In this document: in pieces, positions 26,249 to 33,951 of the stretch | How positions within the stretch are numbered: the first letter of the stretch is position 1 | How the letters are laid out: each line of letters starts with the position of its first letter | From: Muribaculaceae bacterium | GTDB lineage: Bacteria > Bacteroidota > Bacteroidia > Bacteroidales > Muribaculaceae | NCBI GenBank assembly: GCA_017396945.1 | Contig: JAFQKI010000005.1 | Coordinates: forward strand, 1 to 39,403 | Direction: 5' to 3' | DNA length: 39,403 nucleotides | The notes under the pieces: model-generated | What the model was told of the DNA's origin: nothing | Database searches by the model: none | Seen by the model: only the letters and a program-made list of their open reading frames with translations | Program-made: the position numbers and the translations under genes

Positions 26249-26593
26249 TCAGCAAAAACAAGGAGGTGCACGCAGACTTATTATCTGCTTATCGGTGTAT
26301 CTGTTTCGGTTTTCATCAGTCAGTATAGTGATTTCATCTATTACCTGACGATAAACCGTTATGGTTTCTTCACTTTCAATTTCTCCGCTTTGGAATGATG
26401 ACAGATTGTGTATTGCCACATACTCTGCCCCGGAGTGGGTGTGAGATCCGCCACTATATGGGTGAGAGTGGGCAACAATTGAACCACCTACATTGTGAGA
26501 GTGGACAAAGAGTGTTATACCTGCTTGATATGACACAAACAAGGCAAACATCAACAATGATATCACTATATGTCGTCGGGTTCTATGCTCCAA
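26249..26593 (-). CDS. Small His-rich membrane-anchored protein
   Basis: 114 residues from the TTG at 26593. The open frame continues up to a GTG at 26620, but that codon shares a base with the -7 box, so the downstream TTG is preferred; the choice is uncertain. A basic start (EHRTRRH) precedes one membrane segment (VISLLMFALFVSYQAGITLF). Then comes a His-rich outer part (VHSHN, AHSHPYSGGSHTHSG) and a C-terminal APPCFC. Likely in the periplasm and metal-binding. It lies 83 bases upstream of the His-rich TonB receptor, probably in one operon. Confidence 0.65.
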   Translation of the reverse strand: MEHRTRRHIVISLLMFALFVSYQAGITLFVHSHNVGGSIVAHSHPYSGGSHTHSGAEYVAIHNLSSFQSGEIESEETITVYRQVIDEITILTDENRNRYTDKQIISLRAPPCFC

Positions 26594-26619
26594 AGTCTTA
26601 TTTTTCGTAAAATTCGCCA

Positions 26620-26653
26620 CAAAGTTACAAAAAAATCATGATTCACGCTCAAA
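26620..26653 (-). promoter_or_regulatory. Promoter of the His-rich protein/TonB receptor operon
   Basis: Minus strand: TAACTTTG at 26627-26620 as -7 element, with a TTTG at 26653-26650 and a 22-base spacer. The spacer holds the perfect palindrome AATCATGATT (26634-26643), a possible operator for a metal-responsive repressor (inference). Confidence 0.4.
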
Positions 26654-26657
26654 AACT

Positions 26658-26689
26658 CTTGACAACGCCTCTTGAATGTATTAATTTTG
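26658..26689 (+). promoter_or_regulatory. ftsX operon promoter
   Basis: CTTG at 26658-26661, 20-base spacer, TAATTTTG at 26682-26689, giving a leader of about 35 bases before ftsX. It is divergent from the His-rich operon promoter with about 5 bases between their -33 elements. Confidence 0.5.
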
Positions 26690-26729
26690 CAACTTAATAT
26701 AGATAACTACGTTATCATTAACAAAATTT

Positions 26730-27602
26730 ATGGAGAAAAAACATCGTTCCGGAATATCCACTTTTAGCGCACAACTCACCTCAACCATCAGCGTTGCTAT
26801 GGTATTGCTGATTTTGGGAATTGTCGCCATACTCAGTATCACAGCCCGTTCTATTACTAACGACATCAAGGAAAGCATGGGTATGGTTATCGAGATAAAT
26901 AACGACGCCTATTCCGATGAGATAAACGCGTTAGAGCAGTCCATCAAAAACGCGCCTTACCTCAGCAGTTACTCATTCAAGTCGGCCGAAGATATTCTAA
27001 ATGAAGAAAAGGAACATCTTGGAGAGGAAATAATGGACGTTTTAGACGTCAACCCCTATCGCAGCGAGTTTGACATCAAAGTAAAACCCGACTATGCCAA
27101 CCGCGACAGCCTTGAAAAAATAAAATCTGTTTTTGCCACCAACAAATCGGTTGCCACTATCCACACCAATACCGAGGTTGTTGACTCGGTAAACTCCGGC
27201 ATTGACAACCTCATAATAGTATTAACCATTGTGGCGGTTGCGCTATTGATAATCTCATTCGTTCTGATTAACAACACCGTGCGACTTACCATCTATTCCC
27301 GCCGTTTCATCATCCACACGATGAAACTCGTTGGAGCTACAGCCGGGTTCATTCGCCGTCCGTTTGTCACAAACAGCATCATAAACGGCATTATCGCCTC
27401 AATAATAGCAATTCTGCTCATGTCGGGCATCATCTACTACCTCAACTCTATCGGCGTGCAATTCATCTCTTTTATCGGCTACGAATTGATCGCCTGCGTG
27501 TTTATCGGGTTGATTATTGTCGGCATTTTAATCTGCGCGATTGCCGCTACATTTGCGACCAACAAATATCTGCGTAGCAGCTACGATGAAATGTTTAAAT
27601 AA
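26730..27602 (+). CDS. ftsX: Cell division ABC-transporter-like protein FtsX
   Basis: 290 residues. FtsX with FtsE controls peptidoglycan hydrolases during division. Seen: a short cytoplasmic N-terminus, a first membrane helix (about 20-42), an extracytoplasmic loop (about 45-160), then three membrane helices (about 162-184, 215-238, 255-280) of the FtsX/MacB domain, with NNTVRLTIYSRRFIIHTMKLVGAT in the cytoplasmic loop. ftsE is not in the window, as is usual in Bacteroidetes. First gene of the ftsX-DUF3098-uppP-truB-queA block. Confidence 0.93.
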   Translation: MEKKHRSGISTFSAQLTSTISVAMVLLILGIVAILSITARSITNDIKESMGMVIEINNDAYSDEINALEQSIKNAPYLSSYSFKSAEDILNEEKEHLGEEIMDVLDVNPYRSEFDIKVKPDYANRDSLEKIKSVFATNKSVATIHTNTEVVDSVNSGIDNLIIVLTIVAVALLIISFVLINNTVRLTIYSRRFIIHTMKLVGATAGFIRRPFVTNSIINGIIASIIAILLMSGIIYYLNSIGVQFISFIGYELIACVFIGLIIVGILICAIAATFATNKYLRSSYDEMFK

Positions 27603-27626
27603 GAAATTCTAATAATAATTATTATA

Positions 27627-27935
27627 ATGAAAAATAATAACAAAACCACTGTTAAATCTCAAACAGCCAACAAATCGGCACAAACCGAGCCGGTTCAAGA
27701 ACCGACAACTCCATTTCCCTTGGACAAAATAAATTTCATTCTCATGGGCATTGCCGGATTGATGATTATTGTTGGTTTCTTACTCATGCTTGGCGACAGT
27801 TCAACACCTGAAAAGTTCAACCCCGATATTTTCAGCACTCGTCGCATCATCGTCGGACCAACTTTAGCTTTCCTCGGCTTTATTTTTATGGGATTTGGCA
27901 TCATCTATCGTCCACGCAAGAAAAAAGAGGAATAA
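27627..27935 (+). CDS. DUF3098 two-helix membrane protein
   Basis: 102 residues. A Thr/Gln-rich cytoplasmic start (about 1-30) is followed by two membrane helices: FPLDKINFILMGIAGLMIIVG and RIIVGPTLAFLGFIFMGFGI, joined by the conserved loop DSSTPEKFNPDIFSTRR, and a basic tail RPRKKKEE. This matches DUF3098, found beside ftsX and uppP in Bacteroidetes. Function unknown; the conserved location suggests an envelope or division role. Confidence 0.9.
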   Translation: MKNNNKTTVKSQTANKSAQTEPVQEPTTPFPLDKINFILMGIAGLMIIVGFLLMLGDSSTPEKFNPDIFSTRRIIVGPTLAFLGFIFMGFGIIYRPRKKKEE

Positions 27936-27938
27936 TCG

Positions 27939-28778
27939 ATGGATGTTATTGACGCAATAATTATCGCAATCATCGAGGGACTCACCGAGTTTCTTCCGGT
28001 TTCTTCAACCGGTCACATGATTATTACCCAAAACATTCTTGGAGTTGAAAGCACCGACTATGTCAAAGCATTCACTTTCATCATTCAATTTGGGGCTATT
28101 CTATCGGTTGTGTGGCTCTATTGGAAACGCTTCTTTCAACTCGGCAAAGTTCCCGAAGGTGTTTCAGGTTGGAAAGCCCTATTGATTAAATACGACTTCT
28201 ATTGGAAACTCTTCATTGCGTTTCTACCCGCTGCCATCTTTGGATTGCTATTTAGCGATGCCATCGATGCCATGCTTGAGAAAGTCGAGGTTGTGGCAAT
28301 AACCCTCGTTATCGGTGGGATTTTCATGCTGTTTTGCGATAAAATTTTCAACAAAGGCAGTGAAAACACCAAACTGACCGAGAAACGCGCCTTTATGGTA
28401 GGATTGTTCCAATGCATCTCAATGATTCCCGGTGTTTCTCGCTCTATGGCGACAATCGTGGGTGGTATGTCACAAAAACTCACTCGCAAAGCGGCAGCCG
28501 AATTTTCTTTCTTCCTTGCCGTTCCCACCATGTTAGGAGCCACCGTCTATAAAGTTTACAAGCTCGTCAAAGTTGGTGGCACACAACTCATCACCGACAA
28601 CCTTGATACGCTCATTATTGGAAATATCGTTGCATTTATCGTCGCGCTTCTCGCCATAAAATTCTTTATCAACTTTGTCTCTCGACATGGGTTTAAAGCA
28701 TTTGGGTGGTATCGCATCGTCATCGGAGCGGCAATCCTCATCATGCTTGCTTGCGGAATGAATCTCCAAATAAGTTAA
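27939..28778 (+). CDS. uppP: Undecaprenyl-diphosphatase
   Basis: 279 residues, usual size for UppP/BacA, which recycles C55-PP to C55-P for peptidoglycan and glycan export. Signature motifs: [17 protein letters not shown] near the N-terminus (Glu-rich catalytic region and SSTGH) and [14 protein letters not shown] (about 165-178) with the catalytic Arg. About 8 membrane segments. It starts 3 bases after DUF3098 ends. Confidence 0.96.
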   Translation: MDVIDAIIIAIIEGLTEFLPVSSTGHMIITQNILGVESTDYVKAFTFIIQFGAILSVVWLYWKRFFQLGKVPEGVSGWKALLIKYDFYWKLFIAFLPAAIFGLLFSDAIDAMLEKVEVVAITLVIGGIFMLFCDKIFNKGSENTKLTEKRAFMVGLFQCISMIPGVSRSMATIVGGMSQKLTRKAAAEFSFFLAVPTMLGATVYKVYKLVKVGGTQLITDNLDTLIIGNIVAFIVALLAIKFFINFVSRHGFKAFGWYRIVIGAAILIMLACGMNLQIS

Positions 28779-28808
28779 AAACATATCTCATTATACTTTT
28801 TACCGACA

Positions 28809-29534
28809 ATGTTCAATCCCTTAGAAGGCGAAATACTATATATTGATAAACCATTGCATTGGTCATCTTTTGACGCTGTCAAGAGAGTCAGGGGTGCGTT
28901 ATTGCGCCGACTCGGATTGAAAAAAATGAAAGTTGGCCATGCCGGCACTCTCGACCCTCTCGCCACAGGTGTGATGATTGTTTGCACCGGACGCGCCACC
29001 AAACGCATTGACGAGTTGCAAGCCCACGTCAAAGAATATGTGGCAACCATAGCTCTTGGTGCGACTACCCCATCTTTCGACCTTGAAACCGAGATTGATG
29101 AGACTTTCCCCACCGACCACATCACTTGTGAACTTGTTGAAGAGACTCTGAAAAAATTCACCGGACGCATCGAACAAGTGCCACCGGCTTTCTCGGCTTG
29201 CAAAATAGATGGCAAGCGTGCCTACAAAATAGCTCGCAAAGGCAAAGAGGTTAACCTCAAAGCCAAAATTCTTGTTATTGATGAGATTGAATTGCTTGAA
29301 TACTCTCAACAAAGCATCACTATACGCGTCGTTTGCAGCAAAGGCACCTACATTCGCGCTCTTGCTCGCGACATCGGCGAGGCTCTCAACTCTGGCGGAC
29401 ACTTGACAGCACTCCGACGCACTCGCGTTGGCGACATTTCGGTTAACGATTGTCTATCGGTCGATCAAGCGGTTGAACTCATCAACCGGGTAGAAATCAT
29501 AATGCCCGACAACATCGACAACTCAAACGAATAA
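28809..29534 (+). CDS. truB: tRNA pseudouridine-55 synthase
   Basis: 241 residues. TruB makes pseudouridine 55 in the T-loop of tRNAs. Seen: IDKPLHWSSFDAVKRVR, the active-site motif GHAGTLDPLATGVMIV with the catalytic Asp, PAFSACKIDGKRAYKIARKG, and VVCSKGTYIRALARDIGE. It lacks the long C-terminal PUA extension, as is common in Bacteroidetes. Member of the ftsX-queA operon. Confidence 0.95.
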   Translation: MFNPLEGEILYIDKPLHWSSFDAVKRVRGALLRRLGLKKMKVGHAGTLDPLATGVMIVCTGRATKRIDELQAHVKEYVATIALGATTPSFDLETEIDETFPTDHITCELVEETLKKFTGRIEQVPPAFSACKIDGKRAYKIARKGKEVNLKAKILVIDEIELLEYSQQSITIRVVCSKGTYIRALARDIGEALNSGGHLTALRRTRVGDISVNDCLSVDQAVELINRVEIIMPDNIDNSNE

Positions 29535-29564
29535 TAATAAAAACATTTCACATATACATTAATC

Positions 29565-30614
29565 ATGAAGTTATCTCAATTCAAATTCAAACTACCCGAA
29601 GAGCTCATCGCTCAAGAACCAGCCAACATTCGCGACGAGTCTCGACTTATGGTCGTAAACCGCAAATCGGGTGAAATAGAGCACCGTGTGTTCAAAGAAA
29701 TAATAAACTATTTTGACGAAGGCGACATCTTCATTTTTAATGACACTAAAGTTTTCCCCGCCCGTCTCGACGGCAACAAAGAAAAAACCGGCGCACGCAT
29801 CGAGGTGTTTTTGCTTCGCGAGCTCAATGTTGAGCACAAACTTTGGGACGTTCTTGTTGAGCCTGCACGCAAAATACGCATCGGCAACAAGCTCTATTTT
29901 GACGAAGATGAGTCAATCGTTGCCGAAGTTATCGACAACACTACTTCTCGCGGTCGCACCCTCCGTTTCCTCTACGACGGTAGCCACGAGGAATTTAAAG
30001 CCGCACTCTTCCGCCTCGGTATGACTCCGCTACCCGAATACATCAAGCGAGCTCCGGTCGAAGACGACGCCGACCGCTATCAATGTATCTTTGCTCGCAA
30101 CGAAGGCGCTGTTGTTGCTCCCGCTGCCGGTATGCACTTCAGCCGTGAATTGCTCAAACGCATGGAAATCAAAGGTATCGAGCAAGGATTTCTCACTGTT
30201 CACAGCGGACTTGGCAACTTCCGTGAAATCGACGTTGAAGACCTCACCAAACACCGCATGGACTCTGAAGAGATGGAAGTAACCCAAGAACTCGTTGACC
30301 GCGTCAACGCGATTAAAGATGCCGAAAAGCGTGTTTGCGCTATCGGCACATCGGTTCTCCGCGGCATCGCGAGCGCAGTGAGCATGGGCGGACACATGAA
30401 AACATTCTCAGGGTGGACCAACAAATTCATCTTCCCACCTTATGAGTTCAATGTAACCGACGCTCTCGTTTCCAACTTCCACATGCCCTACTCTACTATG
30501 TTGATGATGGTATCGGCATTCGGGGGATACGAACTCATTATGGACGCCTACCAAACCGCTATCAAAGAAGAATACCGCTTTGGTGCCTATGGCGACGCAA
30601 TGTTGATTATCTAA
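29565..30614 (+). CDS. queA: SAM:tRNA ribosyltransferase-isomerase
   Basis: 349 residues, full length. QueA transfers and isomerizes the ribosyl of SAM to preQ1-tRNA, making epoxyqueuosine at position 34. Seen: the start [54 protein letters not shown] and the C-terminal [20 protein letters not shown]. It follows truB by 30 bases and closes the conserved block. Confidence 0.95.
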   Translation: MKLSQFKFKLPEELIAQEPANIRDESRLMVVNRKSGEIEHRVFKEIINYFDEGDIFIFNDTKVFPARLDGNKEKTGARIEVFLLRELNVEHKLWDVLVEPARKIRIGNKLYFDEDESIVAEVIDNTTSRGRTLRFLYDGSHEEFKAALFRLGMTPLPEYIKRAPVEDDADRYQCIFARNEGAVVAPAAGMHFSRELLKRMEIKGIEQGFLTVHSGLGNFREIDVEDLTKHRMDSEEMEVTQELVDRVNAIKDAEKRVCAIGTSVLRGIASAVSMGGHMKTFSGWTNKFIFPPYEFNVTDALVSNFHMPYSTMLMMVSAFGGYELIMDAYQTAIKEEYRFGAYGDAMLII

Positions 30615-30643
30615 AAAATCATTACCAATTATACTCTGACAAA

Positions 30644-31177
30644 ATGATTCTAAACGAACGTGATAGCCGCCACGAGCATCTGCTCGCGGCGGCTCGTCAA
30701 ATAATGACAGCGGCTCGCACTGCCCCAAAAGCCAAAGGTGTTGATATCATAGAAATTGCTCTCATCGAGGGTGACGACCTTATTGTTTTGTCCGACAAGA
30801 TGGTCGCTATGGTAGAGGAACACGGCATGAAATTTTTCTTACGTGATGCCGAAAACATCCGTCAGGCTGAATGTGTGATTATTATTGGCACTCACCAACT
30901 TCCTCATGGACTTAACTGCGCTCATTGTGGCTACTCTACTTGTACTGACAAGCCCAACGGTGTCCCTTGCGCAATAAACTCTATTGATGTGGGCATCGCA
31001 ATCGGCTCGGCTTGCGCTACTGCCGCCGACTTGCGCCTTGATACTCGCGTATTATTCTCTGCCGGACTTGCGGCTCAACGCCTCAACCTACTCCCCGACT
31101 GCACACAAACGTTTGCAATCGCAATTTCTGCATCATCAAAAAATCCTTTCTTCGACCGTAAATCCCCCAACACTTAA
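30644..31177 (+). CDS. DUF2148 ferredoxin-domain protein
   Basis: 177 residues. Cysteines cluster in GLNCAHCGYSTCTDKPNGVPC, consistent with an iron-sulfur binding site of DUF2148 proteins, followed by the conserved NSIDVGIAIGSACATAADLRLDTRVLFSAGLAAQRL. The N-terminus (LNERDSRHEHLLAAARQIMTAARTAPKAKGVD) resembles the start of related redox-like proteins. Function not established. It follows queA by 29 bases and ends 3 bases before the repeat that bounds the DUF559 element. Confidence 0.85.
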   Translation: MILNERDSRHEHLLAAARQIMTAARTAPKAKGVDIIEIALIEGDDLIVLSDKMVAMVEEHGMKFFLRDAENIRQAECVIIIGTHQLPHGLNCAHCGYSTCTDKPNGVPCAINSIDVGIAIGSACATAADLRLDTRVLFSAGLAAQRLNLLPDCTQTFAIAISASSKNPFFDRKSPNT

Positions 31178-31180
31178 AAT

Positions 31181-31243
31181 TTATATCGCTTTACACACGC
31201 CCCCGGCTCTACGAGCCACCCCCTCTAACTTAGAGGGGGAATA
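31181..31243. repeat. Palindromic repeat type A, left copy
   Basis: 63 bases, 61/63 identical to 31731-31793 in the same orientation. It contains a hairpin GGCTC-TAC-GAGCC (31205-31217) and a perfect palindrome with arms CCCCCTCTAA (31219-31228) and TTAGAGGGGG (31230-31239). One of the two differences from the other copy is in the loop of the first hairpin, so pairing is preserved. Confidence 0.9.
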
Positions 31244-31294
31244 CACGGCTATGTCACATTGTTGAGCAGACAGTGCGGTCGTAGCAAGTGAACT

Positions 31295-31338
31295 CCTCCC
31301 CTAAGTTAGGGGAGGTGCCCGGAGGGCGGTGGAGTGTG
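31295..31338. repeat. Palindromic repeat type B, inverted relative to type A
   Basis: Palindrome with arms CCTCCCCTAA (31295-31304) and TTAGGGGAGG (31306-31315), hairpin GCCC-GGA-GGGC (31317-31327), then a G-rich stretch ending in GTGTGT. It has the same plan as the reverse complement of type A: CTAAGTTAG core, hairpin, G-rich part, GTGTGT. The DUF559 gene ends inside it. Confidence 0.8.
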
Positions 31339-31719
31339 TCCTATTTTATCTTTACAAAGATGTTCTTGAGTCTCTTTTATTAATGCTAATACCATTTCAG
31401 GGCTTGACCACAACTCTCTATTCTCTAATCGCAGGACTGTTATGCCGTGATTCTCTGATAAATACCGTGTGCGTTGAGCATCTGCTTCGAAACCAACCGC
31501 TGTATAATGTGCTGCGCCATCCAATTCTACACATAATCCGGTCTTTGGACAATAGAAATCAAGAACATAATCCCCAATTGAAAATTGCCTACGCCATTGA
31601 AATCCGTCTAATTTCCGTGACTTTAATGCTGTCCACAACACAGCCTCGGCTGCGGTACTATTACTACGCAACTGACGCCTGATTTCTTTGCTTGATGACA
31701 AATTATGTGTTCGTTTCAT
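31306..31719 (-). CDS. DUF559 endonuclease-like protein within REP-like repeats
   Basis: 137 residues. The DUF559 domain has a Vsr/PD-(D/E)xK-like fold: helix KEIRRQLRSNSTAAEAVLWTALKSRKLDGFQWRRQ, then IGDYVLDFYCPKTGLCVELDGAAHY with acidic residues in catalytic-type positions, and RTRYLSENHGITVLRLENRELW. The stop codon and the last ten residues, ending TPPPSGHLP, come from the type B repeat. Unlike most genes here it has a strong Shine-Dalgarno, AGGAGG (31724-31729) 4 bases before the ATG, which suggests foreign origin. The biochemical activity of DUF559 is not established; DNA cleavage is inferred from fold. Confidence 0.85.
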   Translation of the reverse strand: MKRTHNLSSSKEIRRQLRSNSTAAEAVLWTALKSRKLDGFQWRRQFSIGDYVLDFYCPKTGLCVELDGAAHYTAVGFEADAQRTRYLSENHGITVLRLENRELWSSPEMVLALIKETQEHLCKDKIGHTPPPSGHLP

Positions 31720-31730
31720 ACTACCTCCTA

Positions 31731-31793
31731 TTATATTGCTTTACACACGCCCCCGGCTCTATGAGCCACCCCCTCTAACTTAGAGGGGGAATA
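31731..31793. repeat. Palindromic repeat type A, right copy
   Basis: Same orientation as 31181-31243, with 2 mismatches in 63 bases (31737 and 31762). It lies immediately upstream of the DUF559 Shine-Dalgarno and 10 bases past the kinase stop codon, where its CCCCCTCTAA/TTAGAGGGGG palindrome may also act as a transcription terminator. Confidence 0.9.
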
Positions 31794-31803
31794 TCTGCTC
31801 CGC

Positions 31804-33735
31804 TTATTTTTCTGTGACCGGGCGCACCGTGAGACCGAAGTCGCGGCCGTAGCTGCACATGTTGTGATTGCCACTAATGAAGTACAAGCCCCATGCGTGG
31901 TCGGTATCGCTCTCGTCGAGCGTAGAACTCCAGTAGCTGCCTTCGCTACCCACGCTGAAGGACGACGTACCGCCGCGTAAGCCCGCAGCGGGCAAGAAGA
32001 TAGAGTTACCATTAGGGCCCGTAACCTTATAACCGCTATGGCCACCCTCTGTAGTCCATGTCCATGTGCATCTGTTTTCGAGTTCCTCCCACTGCGCCTT
32101 GGTAGGTAGCTTCCATCCGCCTCCCCATTTCTGACGAGCGACATCATAACGTGTGCCGGCGATATTTGAGCCGATATTATGATAATTGTCCCAATTCCCA
32201 TCGCAATGAGTGTATGTGCTCCAACGATAATCGCTCTTGGTGGAAGTCTCACCCCAGGCGTAATATCCGCCGTAATCACCGGGAGAAGATGCCCCAACAT
32301 TGCGGTCTGCCCAATAGACAGAGAGTCCGAGATCAACAGCCTTGTCGGGCAAGCGAGACGACGCGGCTGCCTGCTCGGCTGCTGAAATCGCGCTATCACA
32401 TTTGGATATCAACGCATTGATTTCATTGCGATGACTCGGATAACTATTAAGCATTGACTGACAAAGCTGTTTACAATCATTGTATTTCTTCTGATTATAC
32501 ATGTTCAATGCCTCGGAATAAGCAACTGAATAGCCATCATCTACACTCGCATCGACCACCTCGACTTCAGGAACTATAGGAACAACCGGAGCCTCGGAAA
32601 CCAGAACGCTGTCAATTTGTTTAACTGTGTCCGCCGAAGTTGAACTAATGTCATCTGAGCTACCGCCGAAGATGTTGCCATTCTTAAACAACCATGTCAA
32701 TAACCCCGCTAAAATAAATACCCCTATCAACGACACTACAAGCAACACGCGACTGCGACGGCGTTTTTCTCGCTCTCGCGCCTCTTCTATCGAAATGGTG
32801 CCACCGGGATTAGGAGTCAGACTCGGCTGTGGTCCAGGACCGGGCGGAGTAACGCCACCTCCGCCGCCATTGAGGATGGCACGAAAATCTGCAATAGATT
32901 GGGGACGGGCGTTAAAGTTGTTCTGAACCGATGCTTTTACCACAGCGACAACCTCCGGCGACGCCTTAAAATCAGGCAGACTGCCGGTAACGGCAATCTC
33001 GCTCGGATCGGGTGGCGTAATGCCGGTTATCAATTTATACAAAGTGGCACCAATGGCATAGATGTCGGTGTGACGTCCCATCAAGTCTCGTTTGCCCGAC
33101 ATCTGCTCTATCGGGGCATAGCCCGGCGTACACGCGATGCCGGTAGAGAGCGACAACGACTTGCCATCGACCGTCTCCAACTGCTTGCTCGCGCCAAAGT
33201 CGATTACTATCGCCTTATTGTTCTCATTGATCATCACATTGCTCGGCTTGATGTCAAGGTGCAGTATCCCTGCATCATGAACCGCCTCTATCGCCGACAA
33301 TACCTGCTTGATATATTGCACCGACTTTTTTTCATTGAGTTGACCGTCACGCAACATATCGTCAAGAGACTTACCGCGTACATAGTCCATGACATAATAA
33401 GCGGTTCCGTTCTCCTCAAACTCGTCGCTCACTTTTACCACACCTGGATGATTTATCGCGCGCAAGCGTGCTGCCTCTTTGCGGAATTTTTCTTTCTGCT
33501 TGCGAAAGAGCGCTCGATTTTCGGCAACCGAAATCGACACTTGGCGGTCGTCACTCTCGCGCTTGCAAATCCCGGAGATAAACAATTCCTTAATCGCCAC
33601 ATGGCTACCCTCGTCAAGATCCTCTGCCTCATAGGTGTTCCCGAAACCTCCCGATGAGAGAAAGCGCAATATCTTATAGCGATTGTTTAATATCAGACCA
33701 TCTTGCAGATGCCGTTCCTTTTCTGATTCTGACAT
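31804..33735 (-). CDS. Transmembrane Ser/Thr protein kinase with extracytoplasmic FISUMP domain
   Basis: 643 residues. Residues about 20-290 are a Hanks-type kinase: glycine loop LSSGGFGNTYEAED, ATP-binding Lys49 in VAIKE, catalytic HLDIKPSN (Asp161, Asn166; HLD in place of HRD), DFG (Asp179), and APIEQ in place of APE. A Gly/Pro-rich linker (about 290-312) leads to one membrane helix (about 329-350). The outer part has a helical TPR-like segment (about 403-455) and a C-terminal FISUMP domain (about 465-640), with VDLGLSVYWADRNVGASSPGDYGGYYAWGE and YWSSTLDESD ending in LTVRPVTEK. This suggests a receptor kinase sensing an extracellular ligand. The outer-domain part is visibly richer in G+C than neighbouring genes. 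Substrate unknown. Confidence 0.88.
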   Translation of the reverse strand: MSESEKERHLQDGLILNNRYKILRFLSSGGFGNTYEAEDLDEGSHVAIKELFISGICKRESDDRQVSISVAENRALFRKQKEKFRKEAARLRAINHPGVVKVSDEFEENGTAYYVMDYVRGKSLDDMLRDGQLNEKKSVQYIKQVLSAIEAVHDAGILHLDIKPSNVMINENNKAIVIDFGASKQLETVDGKSLSLSTGIACTPGYAPIEQMSGKRDLMGRHTDIYAIGATLYKLITGITPPDPSEIAVTGSLPDFKASPEVVAVVKASVQNNFNARPQSIADFRAILNGGGGGVTPPGPGPQPSLTPNPGGTISIEEAREREKRRRSRVLLVVSLIGVFILAGLLTWLFKNGNIFGGSSDDISSTSADTVKQIDSVLVSEAPVVPIVPEVEVVDASVDDGYSVAYSEALNMYNQKKYNDCKQLCQSMLNSYPSHRNEINALISKCDSAISAAEQAAASSRLPDKAVDLGLSVYWADRNVGASSPGDYGGYYAWGETSTKSDYRWSTYTHCDGNWDNYHNIGSNIAGTRYDVARQKWGGGWKLPTKAQWEELENRCTWTWTTEGGHSGYKVTGPNGNSIFLPAAGLRGGTSSFSVGSEGSYWSSTLDESDTDHAWGLYFISGNHNMCSYGRDFGLTVRPVTEK

Positions 33736-33781
33736 AGTGATTTTAGTATTAGCAGATTATTCTTTTTTGTAATTAATTCTA

Positions 33782-33789
33782 CAAATATA
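33782..33789 (-). promoter_or_regulatory. -7 element upstream of the kinase gene
   Basis: TATATTTG on the minus strand fits TAnnTTTG, about 47 bases before the ATG at 33735. No TTTG is found at the proper distance, so the call is weak. The rest of the 216-base divergent gap to 33952 is A/T-rich without other clear signals. Confidence 0.3.
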
Positions 33790-33926
33790 CTCAAATCACA
33801 CTATATAATAACCTTTTTACCTAATCTTTTACAACACAAACCTATTTTTACTCCTATTTTTCATAATTATCACGCAAAATCGCCCTATCAACACACCTTT
33901 GCGCTCTAATTTTGAATTAAATTCTT

Positions 33927-33934
33927 TATCTTTG
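33927..33934 (+). promoter_or_regulatory. -7 element upstream of the IMPACT-family gene
   Basis: TATCTTTG matches TAnnTTTG and ends 17 bases before the ATG at 33952, predicting a leader of only about 10 bases. No well-placed -33 element is seen. Confidence 0.4.
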
Positions 33935-33951
33935 TATATCAGAAACAAGAT

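Larger units (their letters stand above)
31181..31793 (-). mobile_element. Putative REP-like element carrying a DUF559 nuclease
   Basis: Unit bounded by two 63-base direct repeats, with a diverged inverted palindromic repeat inside and one gene (31306-31719). It fills the gap between the stop codons of the convergent DUF2148 gene (stop ends 31177) and the kinase gene (stop begins 31804). No target-site duplication or transposase is visible. The call as a mobile unit is inference from repeat structure, tight fit and gene content. Confidence 0.5.

Noticed and set aside
31181-31793. Target-site duplication or CRISPR-like array at the repeats
   Set aside because: Only two direct copies and one inverted copy with unequal spacing; bases outside the two repeats do not match as a duplication.
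31800-31960. C-terminal FISUMP end of the kinase as a diversity-generating retroelement variable region
   Set aside because: The WSST...VRPV ending resembles variable regions, but no reverse transcriptase or template repeat is in the window and the codons are not enriched in AAY.
31731-32399. 222-codon minus-strand frame overlapping the kinase end and the right repeat
   Set aside because: Out of frame with the well-supported FISUMP domain, with a low-complexity Ala/Arg/Thr composition; its tail is only the repeat read in another frame.
32899-33657. 252-codon open frame on the plus strand
   Set aside because: It lies wholly antisense to the kinase domain, has no family features, and reflects the codon pattern of the real gene.
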